Of a stretch of 25,176 nucleotides of DNA, positions 15,893 to 23,859 are shown piece after piece (within the stretch, counting starts at the first letter, position 1; every line of letters begins with the position of its first letter). The stretch lies in NCBI RefSeq assembly GCF_002014975.1, contig NZ_MUXV01000050.1, positions 1 through 25,176 of the forward strand, given 5' to 3'. This DNA is from Moraxella bovis (GTDB taxonomy: Bacteria; Pseudomonadota; Gammaproteobacteria; Pseudomonadales; Moraxellaceae). Below the pieces are notes generated by a model. That model searched no databases, was not told where the DNA came from, and worked only from the letters and a program-made list of their open reading frames with translations. A program made the position numbers and the translations under genes.

Positions 15893-16401
15893 TGTCATTT
15901 TATGGTAAATTGCCTCACCATGCCGAGTTCCTCACATCACATAACTTGCCATTATGGTCTAAGACCATCACTGACTGGATGATTCGAGGGCAGGGTCAGC
16001 TTGGTGAGATGATTTTAAAGCAAAATCACAAAAGATCAAGCGTGTATTTTTTTATGATGGATGGTCATGACTTGCCAGTTCAGATTTCAGGTATTTTTTT
16101 GGCGAGTCATGACAGCAGACACAGGGAATTCGCCTTTGTGTTGTTTCATGAATATGAAAAGCAGTCATTAATGTTGATTAGAGATGGTTATCAAGAGGCC
16201 ATTAGGCAGGCGAGTTTTGACATTTCGTTGCTTGCAGATATGAATAATGGTGAGCTGTTGGATGGCTATGAAGATTTTTTGCAAAGAGTTGATGTGCCAT
16301 CAAATGAAGGCATCTGGCAGAATGTCTGCTGTGCTCCAGAGCGTTTGAGTTCCACACAGTTAAGTAGTACACTTTATCGTAAATTAATCATGAGTTCTTA
16401 G
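15886..16401 (+). CDS. tagF: TagF, T6SS-associated regulator
   Basis: A 171-residue protein beginning VSFYGKLPHHAEFL, the TagF signature (GKLP..GDF in most members). A following segment (ITDWMIRGQGQL) and ISGIFLASHDSRHREF, the counterpart of the usual PS.D..GR.FP element, also fit. TagF represses T6SS firing after translation in Pseudomonas and Agrobacterium; in some species it is fused to PppA. Here it stands alone, and no PpkA, PppA or Fha gene is visible in the window, so whether it works with a kinase/phosphatase pathway cannot be said. It overlaps tssM and is followed by a strong AGGAGG for tssA. Confidence 0.88.
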   Translation: MLVSFYGKLPHHAEFLTSHNLPLWSKTITDWMIRGQGQLGEMILKQNHKRSSVYFFMMDGHDLPVQISGIFLASHDSRHREFAFVLFHEYEKQSLMLIRDGYQEAIRQASFDISLLADMNNGELLDGYEDFLQRVDVPSNEGIWQNVCCAPERLSSTQLSSTLYRKLIMSS

Positions 16402-16410
16402 GAGGATTGG

Positions 16411-17442
16411 ATGGATGACTTTTTGGCGCCATTGCATGATGAGCGGGTAGCAGGGCATAATATCGAGTATGACGACGATTTTTTAAACTTAATGAGCCTA
16501 CTACAAGACAAACCAGAGCAACAATATGGCGATTTGGTGGTTGAAGCTGGAATCAAGGACTGGCGTGCTATTTATGAGTCTTGTCATCAGATTTTACTGC
16601 ATAAGAGTAAAGATTTGCTTGTTATGAGTTATTTTACTCAAAGTGGTATTGTACTAAATGGGCTTATGGGATTAAAAGAAGGGCTGTTTATCATCAAGGG
16701 TAATCTTGAGAAATATTGGGAGGATATCTTTCCAAAGCTTGTTGATGAAGATGGTGATTATGACCCTGATTTTCGAGTGAATGCACTGTCTTTGTTCTTT
16801 GCTCCTGATGGTATCTTAAAAGACCTAAGAAATGCCCCTTTGGTCAAAAATGGATTGTCAGGAAAGTTTCATACGGTAAAAGAGATAGAGGCTTTTTTGG
16901 AGAGCCATGATGAGTCACTATATGCTGGAGGTATTCAAAGGCTGGTCATTGATTTGTCTGTTGCCTCCGAAGATGAGCACTCGCCCATAAGCCAGCTAAA
17001 AGAGGCAGGGGTGCTCATATCGGCAATCAAGGTATTATTTGAAAAATATGAGATAAGTGGTCTAAAGTTTGAGCCTGCTGAGCAGTTAATTCAAAAGATT
17101 TTGGATTTACTAAACCAATCAGGAGAGTCTGGTTTGGGGCGACAAGATGTCACACCAACCAAGATGACCGACATAAAAACAGCAGAATCTGTCACGCCTG
17201 TGATGAATTGGGCGAGCTATTCTGTAAATTCAAGAGAGGATGTGCAATTATTGCTTGAAAAGATTCATGTGTATTTTGAAAAGCATGAACCTTCACATCC
17301 TGCACCATTATTTATCAGACGCATTCAAAAATTGATGAATCTTAATTTTTATGAAATAATGAAAGACATCAGTCCAGAATCATTAGATAGATTGGAAAAT
17401 TTGGTGGGGCAACCCTTGTCTAATGATGATGAATTTAATTAA
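16411..17442 (+). CDS. tssA: TssA, sheath assembly cap/baseplate protein
   Basis: A 343-residue protein. The N-terminal half has the ImpA_N features (KDWRAIYESCHQIL, SYFTQSGIVLNGLMGLKEGL, YWEDIFPKLVDEDGDYDPDFRVNAL, which match the family motif W.ell...D...R...L). The C-terminal region ends with PSHPAPLFIRRIQKLMNLNF, where the SHPAP...RRA-like motif is typical of short TssA proteins. TssA binds the baseplate and coordinates tube and sheath polymerisation. The AGGAGG 4 to 9 bases upstream of the ATG is strong. The genes tssB and tssC follow at once, a common order. Confidence 0.92.
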   Translation: MDDFLAPLHDERVAGHNIEYDDDFLNLMSLLQDKPEQQYGDLVVEAGIKDWRAIYESCHQILLHKSKDLLVMSYFTQSGIVLNGLMGLKEGLFIIKGNLEKYWEDIFPKLVDEDGDYDPDFRVNALSLFFAPDGILKDLRNAPLVKNGLSGKFHTVKEIEAFLESHDESLYAGGIQRLVIDLSVASEDEHSPISQLKEAGVLISAIKVLFEKYEISGLKFEPAEQLIQKILDLLNQSGESGLGRQDVTPTKMTDIKTAESVTPVMNWASYSVNSREDVQLLLEKIHVYFEKHEPSHPAPLFIRRIQKLMNLNFYEIMKDISPESLDRLENLVGQPLSNDDEFN

Positions 17443-17469
17443 ACCCAAGTCAAACCCGTAGGAGATGAC

Positions 17470-17991
17470 ATGAATAGTAAATCCGCTCAGAAATTTATTG
17501 CCAAAAACCGCTCGCCTCGTGTTCAGATTGAGTATGATGTGGAGGTGTATGGCACCGAAAAAAAGATAGAATTGCCCTTTGTGATGGGTGTGTTTGCTGA
17601 CTTGGCAGGCAAAAGCAAGCAGGAGTTGCCAAGCATTGCCGATAGAGCGTTCATGGAGATTGATGCGGACAATTTTGACGACCGAATGAAATCAATCAAG
17701 CCTAGAGTTGCTTTTAATGTAGATAATAGATTAGAAGAGGATGGGACTCAGCTCGGTATTGAAATGGAGTTTGAAAAAATGGAGGATTTCTCACCAGAGC
17801 AAATCGCACAAAAAATTGACCCATTAAAACAACTCTTGGATGCAAGAACAGAGTTGTCAAATCTACTTTCCTATATGGATGGTAAGGCGGGGGCAGAAGA
17901 TTTGATTGATAAGATTTTATCTGACAATGAACTGCTTCAATCTTTGGCAACTTTGCCAAAAAACGCCACATCAGAAGATAATAATTCCTAA
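17470..17991 (+). CDS. tssB: TssB, small sheath subunit
   Basis: A 173-residue protein with the TssB core: RSPRVQIEYDVEVYGTEKKI, then the highly conserved LPFVMGVFADLAGKS and later the RPRVAF-like KPRVAFNVDNRL. TssB pairs with TssC to build the contractile sheath around the Hcp tube. Length and motifs are normal. The ribosome site AGGAG stands 6 bases before the ATG and tssC begins 9 bases after the stop behind AAGGAGG, as expected for two proteins made in equal amounts. Confidence 0.96.
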   Translation: MNSKSAQKFIAKNRSPRVQIEYDVEVYGTEKKIELPFVMGVFADLAGKSKQELPSIADRAFMEIDADNFDDRMKSIKPRVAFNVDNRLEEDGTQLGIEMEFEKMEDFSPEQIAQKIDPLKQLLDARTELSNLLSYMDGKAGAEDLIDKILSDNELLQSLATLPKNATSEDNNS

Positions 17992-18000
17992 GGAGGCGTC

Positions 18001-19482
18001 ATGGCTACGCAACACGAACATCAAACACACACCCAAACTGTTTTCGATAATGACTTTGAAGCTTTGGTCAATAAAGAATTCAAGCCCAAATCCAAGCAAG
18101 CAGAAGATGCGGTTCAAGGTGCACTAAAAACATTGGCTCGCCAAGCACTGGGCAACACTGTCAAGCACTCATCGGATACTTATCAAACCATCCAGGCAAT
18201 CATCGCTCAGATTGATAAAAAGCTATCCGATCAAATTAATGAAATTATCCATCACGAAGAATTTAAGCAAATGGAGAGTGCTTGGCGTGGGCTACATCAT
18301 CTGGTCAATAATACCGAGACCAATCACCTACTTAAAATCAAGGTTATGCCTCTAACCAAAAAAGAACTCGCTCGCAACCTCAAGAAGTTTAAAGGGGTGA
18401 TGTGGGATCAAAGCCCAATATTCAAAAAAATCTATGAAGAAGAATATGGGCAGTTTGGTGGCGAGCCCTTTGGTTGCTTGGTGGGAGATTATTATTTTGA
18501 CCACAGTCCACAAGACATTGAAATCTTGACGGAGGTTGCTAAGATATCCTCTGCTTCTCATTGTCCGTTCATTACGGGTGCCAATCCAAGCCTTATGCAG
18601 ATGGATTCTTGGGAGGAGTTATCAAATCCAAGAGATATCACCAAAATATTCCAAAACACAGAATATGCAGCATGGAGAAACTTGAGAGCCAGTGATGATG
18701 CTAGGTATTTGGGGTTGGCATTACCTAGATTTATGGTGAGAGCACCTTATAGTAGTGCCAGTAACCCTGTTGATGAGTTTCACTTTGAAGAGCAGGTATC
18801 AGACCATGAAGGGTATGCATGGGCAAATGCCGCTTATGCCATGGCAGTCAATATCAACCGCTCATTTAGCGAGTATGGTTGGTGTACTTCTATCCGTGGT
18901 GTTGAATCTGGCGGTACGGTGGAAAACCTACCAACTCACACCTTTGAGACTGATGACGGTGGTGTGGACTTAAAATGCCCAACCGAGACTGCCATTAGCG
19001 ACCGTAGAGAGGCGGAGCTGTCCGCCAATGGGTTAATGCCACTTGTATATCGCAAAAACTCTAATTTAGCCGCCTTTATCGGTGCACAGTCTCTACAAGA
19101 ACCAACCCAATATCACGATGCAGACGCTACTGCTAATGCCAAATTATCAGCACGACTGCCCTATTTGTTTGCTTGTTGTCGTTTTGCTCACTATTTAAAA
19201 TGTATCGTGCGTGATAAGGTCGGCTCATTCAGAGAACGCGAGGATATGGAGCGTTGGCTTAATGATTGGATTATGAATTATGTCGATGGCGATCCGGTCA
19301 ACTCATCCCAAGAGACCAAAGCCAAGAAACCTTTGGCAGCAGCTGAGGTGATTGTGGAAGAAGTGGCGGACAACCCAGGGTTTTATACCTCCAAGTTTTT
19401 CTTGCGTCCGCACTATCAACTAGAGGGATTGACAGTGTCCTTGCGATTGGTGTCCAAACTCCCCTCTCTTAGAAAGGACTAG
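18001..19482 (+). CDS. tssC: TssC, large sheath subunit
   Basis: A 493-residue protein with typical TssC segments: MESAWRGLHHLVNNTETN, PFGCLVGDYYFDHSP, the GLALPRFMVRAPY strand, NGLMPLVYRKNSNLAAFIGAQ and the C-terminus KFFLRPHYQLEGLTVSLRLVSKLP. These regions form the sheath handshake and the core fold. It is the last gene of the structural operon: seven bases after its stop begins an intrinsic terminator. In many clusters hcp and tssE, tssF and tssG follow tssC, but here they do not. Confidence 0.97.
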   Translation: MATQHEHQTHTQTVFDNDFEALVNKEFKPKSKQAEDAVQGALKTLARQALGNTVKHSSDTYQTIQAIIAQIDKKLSDQINEIIHHEEFKQMESAWRGLHHLVNNTETNHLLKIKVMPLTKKELARNLKKFKGVMWDQSPIFKKIYEEEYGQFGGEPFGCLVGDYYFDHSPQDIEILTEVAKISSASHCPFITGANPSLMQMDSWEELSNPRDITKIFQNTEYAAWRNLRASDDARYLGLALPRFMVRAPYSSASNPVDEFHFEEQVSDHEGYAWANAAYAMAVNINRSFSEYGWCTSIRGVESGGTVENLPTHTFETDDGGVDLKCPTETAISDRREAELSANGLMPLVYRKNSNLAAFIGAQSLQEPTQYHDADATANAKLSARLPYLFACCRFAHYLKCIVRDKVGSFREREDMERWLNDWIMNYVDGDPVNSSQETKAKKPLAAAEVIVEEVADNPGFYTSKFFLRPHYQLEGLTVSLRLVSKLPSLRKD

Positions 19483-19488
19483 CAGAAC

Positions 19489-19525
19489 ATAGCAACCCCT
19501 TAGGCGGGGGGTTGCTATTTTTTTA
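19489..19525 (+). terminator. Intrinsic terminator after tssC
   Basis: The stem ATAGCAACCCC (19489 to 19499) pairs perfectly with GGGGTTGCTAT (19508 to 19518) around an 8-base loop and is followed by a run of T. This is a strong Rho-independent terminator that ends the operon begun near 7736 and separates it from the PAAR cassette downstream. Confidence 0.92.
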
Positions 19526-19544
19526 GAATGTAAGGGGCAATATT

Positions 19545-20090
19545 ATGACCATTCGCTACTATATCCTAGAAGGCGACACCACCACCGCAGGTGGCATCGT
19601 CCAAAAAACCACCAATACCCTATCCTTTAAGGTCTATGGTAAAGAACAAAGCTATATCGGCGATGATGTCTGGTGCCCTGCTTGCCAATCTATGGGTAAA
19701 ATTATCCCAGACCAAGACAGACTCTCCACCAAAGTAAATGGACGAATGCCCGCCTTAAATGATGACTTATGTCTATGTAAATGCAATCCACCGCCAAAGC
19801 TTGTGCATTCGCAGACGAGTTTTAGGGAAGTGGTTGATGATGGCTATAACACTCAGCCCAAAAATCACAAGGAAAAGAGTATTTCAAAAATTTTTGATAA
19901 ACGCATTAAGTTCGACTTTGGAGAAATGAATAATGATATTATCCCATTTTTGAGATATAGATTAAAGATAGATGGTATAACATACGAAGGAGAGCTTGAT
20001 GATGAAGGTAATACAGATATTTTCTATAGCGATATAGAAACAGAAATTACGGATTTAGAGCTGTTTTTCTCGCAAGATGGAGACAGCTAA
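19545..20090 (+). CDS. PAAR-domain protein with adaptor domain, cassette 2
   Basis: A 181-residue protein. The first 90 residues are a PAAR-type domain (EGDTTTAGGIV, SYIGDDVWCPACQSMGKI, NDDLCLCKCNPPPKLV) with cysteine pairs and a His suited to the metal at the spike tip. The last 65 residues (FLRYRLKIDGITYEG, then DDEGNTDIF) form a beta-rich domain related to those at the end of VgrG and of the other PAAR in this window. The stop TAA touches the ATG of the metallopeptidase gene, so the pair corresponds to cassette 1 cut into two chains. It starts just after the tssC terminator with an AAGGGG site; I see no clear promoter, so transcription may come from leakage through the terminator or an unseen site. 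Two parts of this gene are repeated downstream. Confidence 0.9.
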   Translation: MTIRYYILEGDTTTAGGIVQKTTNTLSFKVYGKEQSYIGDDVWCPACQSMGKIIPDQDRLSTKVNGRMPALNDDLCLCKCNPPPKLVHSQTSFREVVDDGYNTQPKNHKEKSISKIFDKRIKFDFGEMNNDIIPFLRYRLKIDGITYEGELDDEGNTDIFYSDIETEITDLELFFSQDGDS

Positions 20091-20732
20091 ATGGGTATAC
20101 CAATCAATAAAAGTGGTGACAAGCTAATCATTAACATACCAAGCAGAGATTTAACGGCAGAAGAAATAGCCTTGGCAAGATTAATATTTGGTGAAACCAT
20201 TAAGTATCAAGCAGTTAAAGTATTTAAGGTTGATTACCTACCTAATCAACAAGAAGAAACCATCGTAACACCCAATGGCAATTTATATCCAGCAAAAAAG
20301 GTATATAGAGAAAATTATGCTCTTGATGGCGATAGCATGAAACACTTATTTATCCATGAGATGGCTCATGTCTGGCAAAGCCGTAAGGGCATGTGGGTGC
20401 GTTTGATAGGTGCTAAAATACATACTTGTGCTCGTCTTAATGATACTAACCCTTATTTATACAACATTCACCAAACATTTGGAAGCAAGGTGATTAAAAT
20501 GCAAACTTCTCAGAATAAATCGGTCTCTAATATTGTGACAATTAAGTCCAAGTTGTCAGATTACAACATGGAATCTCAGGCAGAAATCATAGCTGATTAC
20601 TGGGCATTGAAATTTAAAAGAAACCCCGACTTAATGATAACAAAAAACTTTGAAACTAATGTCAGGGCTAGAAATTTGGATACAGTGATTCGGCTTTATG
20701 AAGAAAAAGTAAAGCAAGCAATTGGTGTTTAG
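20091..20732 (+). CDS. Zinc metallopeptidase effector, cassette 2
   Basis: A 213-residue protein whose ATG directly follows the PAAR stop. It carries FIHEMAHVWQS (His89, Glu90, His93) and YNMESQAEIIADYW with Glu161, a likely third zinc ligand. The same two motifs occur in cassette 1, so these are a family. Substrate is not readable; the linked membrane-anchored, outward-facing immunity candidate suggests it acts in the periplasm of the target, for example on peptidoglycan peptides. No signal peptide, as expected for cargo delivered with the spike. It could act while bound to the PAAR tip or be released; the separate chains here suggest non-covalent carriage through the adaptor domain. Confident as a metallopeptidase fold, inferred as toxin from context. 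Confidence 0.82.
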   Translation: MGIPINKSGDKLIINIPSRDLTAEEIALARLIFGETIKYQAVKVFKVDYLPNQQEETIVTPNGNLYPAKKVYRENYALDGDSMKHLFIHEMAHVWQSRKGMWVRLIGAKIHTCARLNDTNPYLYNIHQTFGSKVIKMQTSQNKSVSNIVTIKSKLSDYNMESQAEIIADYWALKFKRNPDLMITKNFETNVRARNLDTVIRLYEEKVKQAIGV

Positions 20733-20739
20733 GACTAGT

Positions 20740-21177
20740 ATGAAAAAGGTAGAAAAATTCATAAAGGCAATTGCTGTTTTTATGTTATGTTTTTCTGTTA
20801 TGGTGATTGGTTTGATGTTATGGATAAGTCATATCATGTCTCAAGACAAAGACCTTGTCAAAAATAATTCATTAAAAAATGCAATTATTGAGCAAAACGA
20901 TTTAGTCTTTGAGATTCAAGAAGGTTATGCAAGTGGTCTTGATATTGGTTATGACAGCCAAACTGTTTATTCGCAAGGTTTGGGGAAAAAAGTATCAAAA
21001 TTAACCATTGAAAATTACCCCTCCATGATTCATGATAAAAAAATTTATCATTTTATGCTATATCAATATCAACTTGGAGGTCATGGATTTTCTGGATTTG
21101 ATTTTTGCATTAATAACAAAAAAGTTTTTTATGGGAAAAACATAAAAAACTGTTTAAAAGATGATGGTCTTGATTGA
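20740..21177 (+). CDS. Membrane-anchored candidate immunity protein, cassette 2
   Basis: A TTG at 20722 is in frame, but the ATG at 20740 has AGGA 5 bases upstream and is preferred; it gives 145 residues. One N-terminal membrane segment (about 8 to 32, IKAIAVFMLCFSVMVIGLML) is followed by a domain that should face the periplasm, with a conserved-looking end FDFCINNKK and NCLKDD. The same Cys pattern appears in the out-of-frame tail of the immunity candidate of cassette 1, which supports both as immunity proteins of one family. It lies 7 bases after the metallopeptidase gene. No other function is suggested by the sequence. Confidence 0.72.
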   Translation: MKKVEKFIKAIAVFMLCFSVMVIGLMLWISHIMSQDKDLVKNNSLKNAIIEQNDLVFEIQEGYASGLDIGYDSQTVYSQGLGKKVSKLTIENYPSMIHDKKIYHFMLYQYQLGGHGFSGFDFCINNKKVFYGKNIKNCLKDDGLD

Positions 21178-21210
21178 TTTTAATAAATCTAGCAATAATC
21201 TGCGGCTGTT

Positions 21211-21559
21211 AAAGTAAATGGTTTGGCCTGCCCTAAATGACGACCTATGTCTATGTAAATGTAGTCCACCGCCAAAGCTTGTGCATTCGCAGATGAGTTT
21301 TAAAGAAAAAGTCAGTTCACAGGGCGTGGCAATAAGTACTGGTCGGTTAAAAGAAAACCCAACCCAAACACCCAGCACCTATAGCACTTCAGTACGCTTT
21401 GTAGATGATGATCGCTATCCTTATGCTAATGTCTCATATACCGCCAAAAACAAAAAGACAGGCAAGATACACTCAGGTAGAACTGATGAAAATGGTCAAA
21501 CCCCACACTTTTTTACAGATTCACCTGATGATTATGAGATTAAACTAGACTTGGACTGA
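21211..21559 (+). pseudogene. 5'-truncated PAAR gene with adaptor domain
   Basis: From 21211 the DNA matches the middle of the intact PAAR gene (19731 onward: AAAGTAAATGG, then the NDDLCLCKC and PPPKLVHSQ codons), but everything upstream, the first half of the PAAR domain, is missing. A change of length just after AAAGTAAATGG also alters the frame, and an ATG at 21218 now opens a 113-codon frame. The second half holds an adaptor-type beta domain (VRFVDDDRYPYAN, then GRTDENGQTPHFF) that differs from those of the other PAAR proteins. The piece cannot make a complete spike tip, though the adaptor domain might still fold. It directly precedes the cysteine-peptidase-like effector gene, for which the intact gene was probably the carrier. 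Confidence 0.8.
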
Positions 21560-21578
21560 CAAAATAAGGAGATGAATA

Positions 21579-22445
21579 ATGAGTAATAAAACCACCTGCA
21601 CCTCTGCTGGTACTGGCACACCAGTTACCACTCAAACCATTTGTAATAGACCGTTTATCGCCTATGAGCATGGGATTGGCGACCAGTTAGATCCTTTTGC
21701 TTGGAATGTAATTGAAGGGCAGTTAAGGGAGAGGTTGACAGACGGAACAGACAAAACATTTCCCAATCAAAAATATACCAGTCTGTGTGGACCTGCAGCA
21801 TTTTTTTATTGCTTGCAAATTAAACACCCCGCCTTTTATCGCATAGCAGTACAACAGCTTTGGCAAACAGGTGAAGCACAGATTGCTAGACTGATTATCA
21901 AGCCAAAAGATGCCTGCAAACGCCCAAAAGATCTCTTTTATGATAATAACACACCAAGAATACTTGGGATAGATTGGATGACCTTGGCAGGACTTAGAAG
22001 TTCATCCAATTGGGTCTTTTCTTATGATAGTCCTGATGAAAGCATTTTTAACAAAACCCTTGCTGCAACCACACCCTTACAGCTAGATTCATGGTTTGTC
22101 CAAGCAGGGTTTAGACGTGTTGACGATAAAATAATCACAAACTTTCGTTCTGTTCAAGCATTCATCACATTCAATGAGTATTACCACAAAAAATATTGCA
22201 TAGTGGCACTGATAGATAGCGATTTATTAAGTGATCTTGCCAAAATCAGCCTACCAACGCATTGGGTGGTATGGACAAGTACTTTAAATGACAAAAACGG
22301 AAATCCTATTACCAACAATCTAAAAGACAGCGATATTGTCAAGCTGACGGTATTTAGTTGGGGAAAGAATAAGTATTCCATCAATACCAATGTCAGCTTT
22401 GATGACTTTCGTAATCATGTTTATAAGGTCTTTGTTTACCAATAA
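21579..22445 (+). CDS. Cysteine-peptidase-like putative T6SS effector
   Basis: A 288-residue protein without signal peptide, just downstream of a PAAR remnant. SLCGPAAFFYCL with Cys70 has the Cys-Gly-Pro motif of papain/C39-like peptidases, and LPTHWVVWTS with His228 is a fitting catalytic His; a third residue may lie in DSDIVKLTVFSWG. T6SS amidase effectors of the Tae type use such Cys-His pairs to cut peptidoglycan, and the lipoprotein encoded downstream would be an immunity protein in the periplasm, so a cell-wall amidase is a reasonable guess; a periplasmic protease is also possible. The C-terminal 120 residues have a diverged homologue fragment at 22962 to 23354. I cannot name an established family. 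Confidence 0.72.
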   Translation: MSNKTTCTSAGTGTPVTTQTICNRPFIAYEHGIGDQLDPFAWNVIEGQLRERLTDGTDKTFPNQKYTSLCGPAAFFYCLQIKHPAFYRIAVQQLWQTGEAQIARLIIKPKDACKRPKDLFYDNNTPRILGIDWMTLAGLRSSSNWVFSYDSPDESIFNKTLAATTPLQLDSWFVQAGFRRVDDKIITNFRSVQAFITFNEYYHKKYCIVALIDSDLLSDLAKISLPTHWVVWTSTLNDKNGNPITNNLKDSDIVKLTVFSWGKNKYSINTNVSFDDFRNHVYKVFVYQ

Positions 22446-22457
22446 AGGGTCAGCAAG

Positions 22458-22869
22458 ATGTTGATTGAAAACAAACAGAAACTAAAAAAAATACTGCTAA
22501 AATTGCTAATGACACTACTCATTTTGAGTGTTGGTATTTTTTATGGATGTCATTCCACAATAATCGTTGAACCTGATGTTACGCTGTTGCCATATGCCAA
22601 AGTAGGTCAGTATTATGAGCAAGGGATTAAGATTCGTGCCAACTCTGGTTTTTTTTGTGGCAGTTGGACCGATGAACGACCCTATCATTATGACAAATTT
22701 TAACGATGATCACTTCACAGTTGAATACGATGAGGATACATTTGATAATACCATTTGGATTAGAGGTGTACCCAAAGAACAAGGAATGTATTACATTCAT
22801 GTTTCAACAGGTTTTTATGGTGGTGGTAGATTGCACTTTGAAAGAACTTTTACTTTATACGCAGAATAG
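22458..22869 (+). pseudogene. Lipoprotein immunity candidate, frameshifted at a T8 tract
   Basis: The first frame encodes a lipoprotein signal (hydrophobic stretch ending FYGC, Cys31) and then VTLLPYAKVGQYYEQGIKI, but stops at 22703. The second half of the protein continues in the next frame (GPMNDPIIMTNFNDD to RTFTLYAE) and ends at 22869. The two join smoothly if the run of eight T at about 22649 to 22656 is reduced to seven, giving SGFFVAVGPMNDP. The full product would be about 136 residues with an Ig-like pattern (LP.A..GQ.Y...I.I) also seen in the neighbour gene at 23356. It sits 12 bases after the cysteine-peptidase-like gene. Either slip-strand variation, decay or a sequencing error explains the break. 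Confidence 0.72.
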
Positions 22870-22881
22870 ATGCAGGTAGGG

Positions 22882-23354
22882 GTCTATGGCAAAAAACAAA
22901 GCTACATCAGCGATGATGTCTGGTGCCCTGCCTGTCAATCTATGGGTAAAATTATCCCAGAGATGACACAGCAGCCATCACTGCACCGCCCATGCTGATA
23001 GAATGGTTTAAAAAGGCAGGATTCTCTTTGGTGGATAAATTTGCTTTAAATAATCACACCAATCATAAAGAGTTAAATAGGTACTTTAATACCAATAATT
23101 ACTATGTCGTATCTCTGGTTAGTAGCAATATCTTACCCAGGGGTGGCGGTCCAAATTTACCAAATCATTGGGTGGTATGGACAAGTTTATTGCGAAGTGG
23201 GAAAAATGCTGTTGATTTAAATACCAAATTAACAGACATAGTGCACTTGGCGGTATTTTCTTGGGGTGAGAACAATTGGCCTATTCAGCCAAATTTACCA
23301 CTTAATAAATTCATGTTTTACCACAAAACCGCTTTTGTTGTAAAAAGGGTATGA
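22882..23354 (+). pseudogene. Chimera of PAAR N-terminal fragment and effector C-terminal fragment
   Basis: Bases 22882 to 22961 match the first half of the PAAR gene (19632 to 19711: VYGK.QSYI.DDVWCPACQSMGKIIP). At 22962 the similarity changes sharply to the C-terminal part of the cysteine-peptidase-like effector, in another frame: DDTAAITAPPMLIEWFKKAGF, then LPNHWVVWTS and DIVHLAVFSWGEN, ending at 23354. It keeps the catalytic-type His but lacks the Cys half. An ATG at 22992 opens a 120-codon frame that might be translated, but the product would not be an active enzyme. This is the leftover tail of a second effector allele joined to a leftover head of a PAAR gene. Confidence 0.75.
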
Positions 23355-23355
23355 T

Positions 23356-23841
23356 ATGAAAAAGATGGCATTATGGGATAATATGGCATTATGGGAAAAA
23401 ATGGTATTATGGTTTTTGGCAATCATAGTATTGTTAATTGCTTTTTTGGTTATTGTATTTTATAGCTCATCTTACATTGCTAATCGACCAAATTTTACCA
23501 TCCAAGAATTACCCGAAGCACATCTCAATCAACCTTATTATGCAAAAATTGAGATAGAAGCCGCCATTATAGAGGAAACGGTTGACATACAAGTTTCAAA
23601 TGAAGATATTATGGTGGAGACGAAAGTGTATGAAACCAATAAAGACATATATAATAAACCTGTTTATAGAACAGATTAGTCGGACTTAACTATTGCAGGT
23701 ACGCCTACCAAGATAGAACTCATCACCATTCAAGTACATGGGAGATTTTACGATGCAATGTTTTCAGGCAAAGAATTTGAAAAAACATATACTATTAAAG
23801 TGTTGGAATGGGCGGATAAAATATATTATTCATCTAATTAA
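23356..23841 (+). pseudogene. Membrane-anchored immunity candidate interrupted by an in-frame TAG
   Basis: The first 107 codons encode an N-terminal membrane segment (VLWFLAIIVLLIAFLVIVFY, about 17 to 36) and an outer domain beginning FTIQELPEAHLNQPYY, similar in pattern to the lipoprotein candidate at 22458. A TAG stops translation at 23677 to 23679. The same frame then continues for 53 codons (SDLTIAGTPTKIELI, then YTIKVLEWADKIYY) to TAA at 23839 to 23841. That tail matches the end of the neighbour protein (IRGVPKEQGMYY, then RTFTLYAE), so the TAG is a mutation inside one gene of about 161 codons. Without it the protein would be an immunity candidate for the effector whose tail lies just upstream. 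It might still make a short product. Confidence 0.72.
23365..23415 (+). repeat. 18-bp tandem repeat inside the immunity gene start
   Basis: The unit ATGGCATTATGGGATAAT occurs nearly three times in a row (23365, 23383 and 23401 with a partial last unit). It encodes the repeated peptide MALWDN, MALWEK, MVLWF just before the membrane segment. Each unit begins with ATG, and the copy number keeps the frame, so changes would alter length of the cytoplasmic end and not expression. Confidence 0.75.
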
Positions 23842-23859
23842 CCATAAATAAAAACTCTC

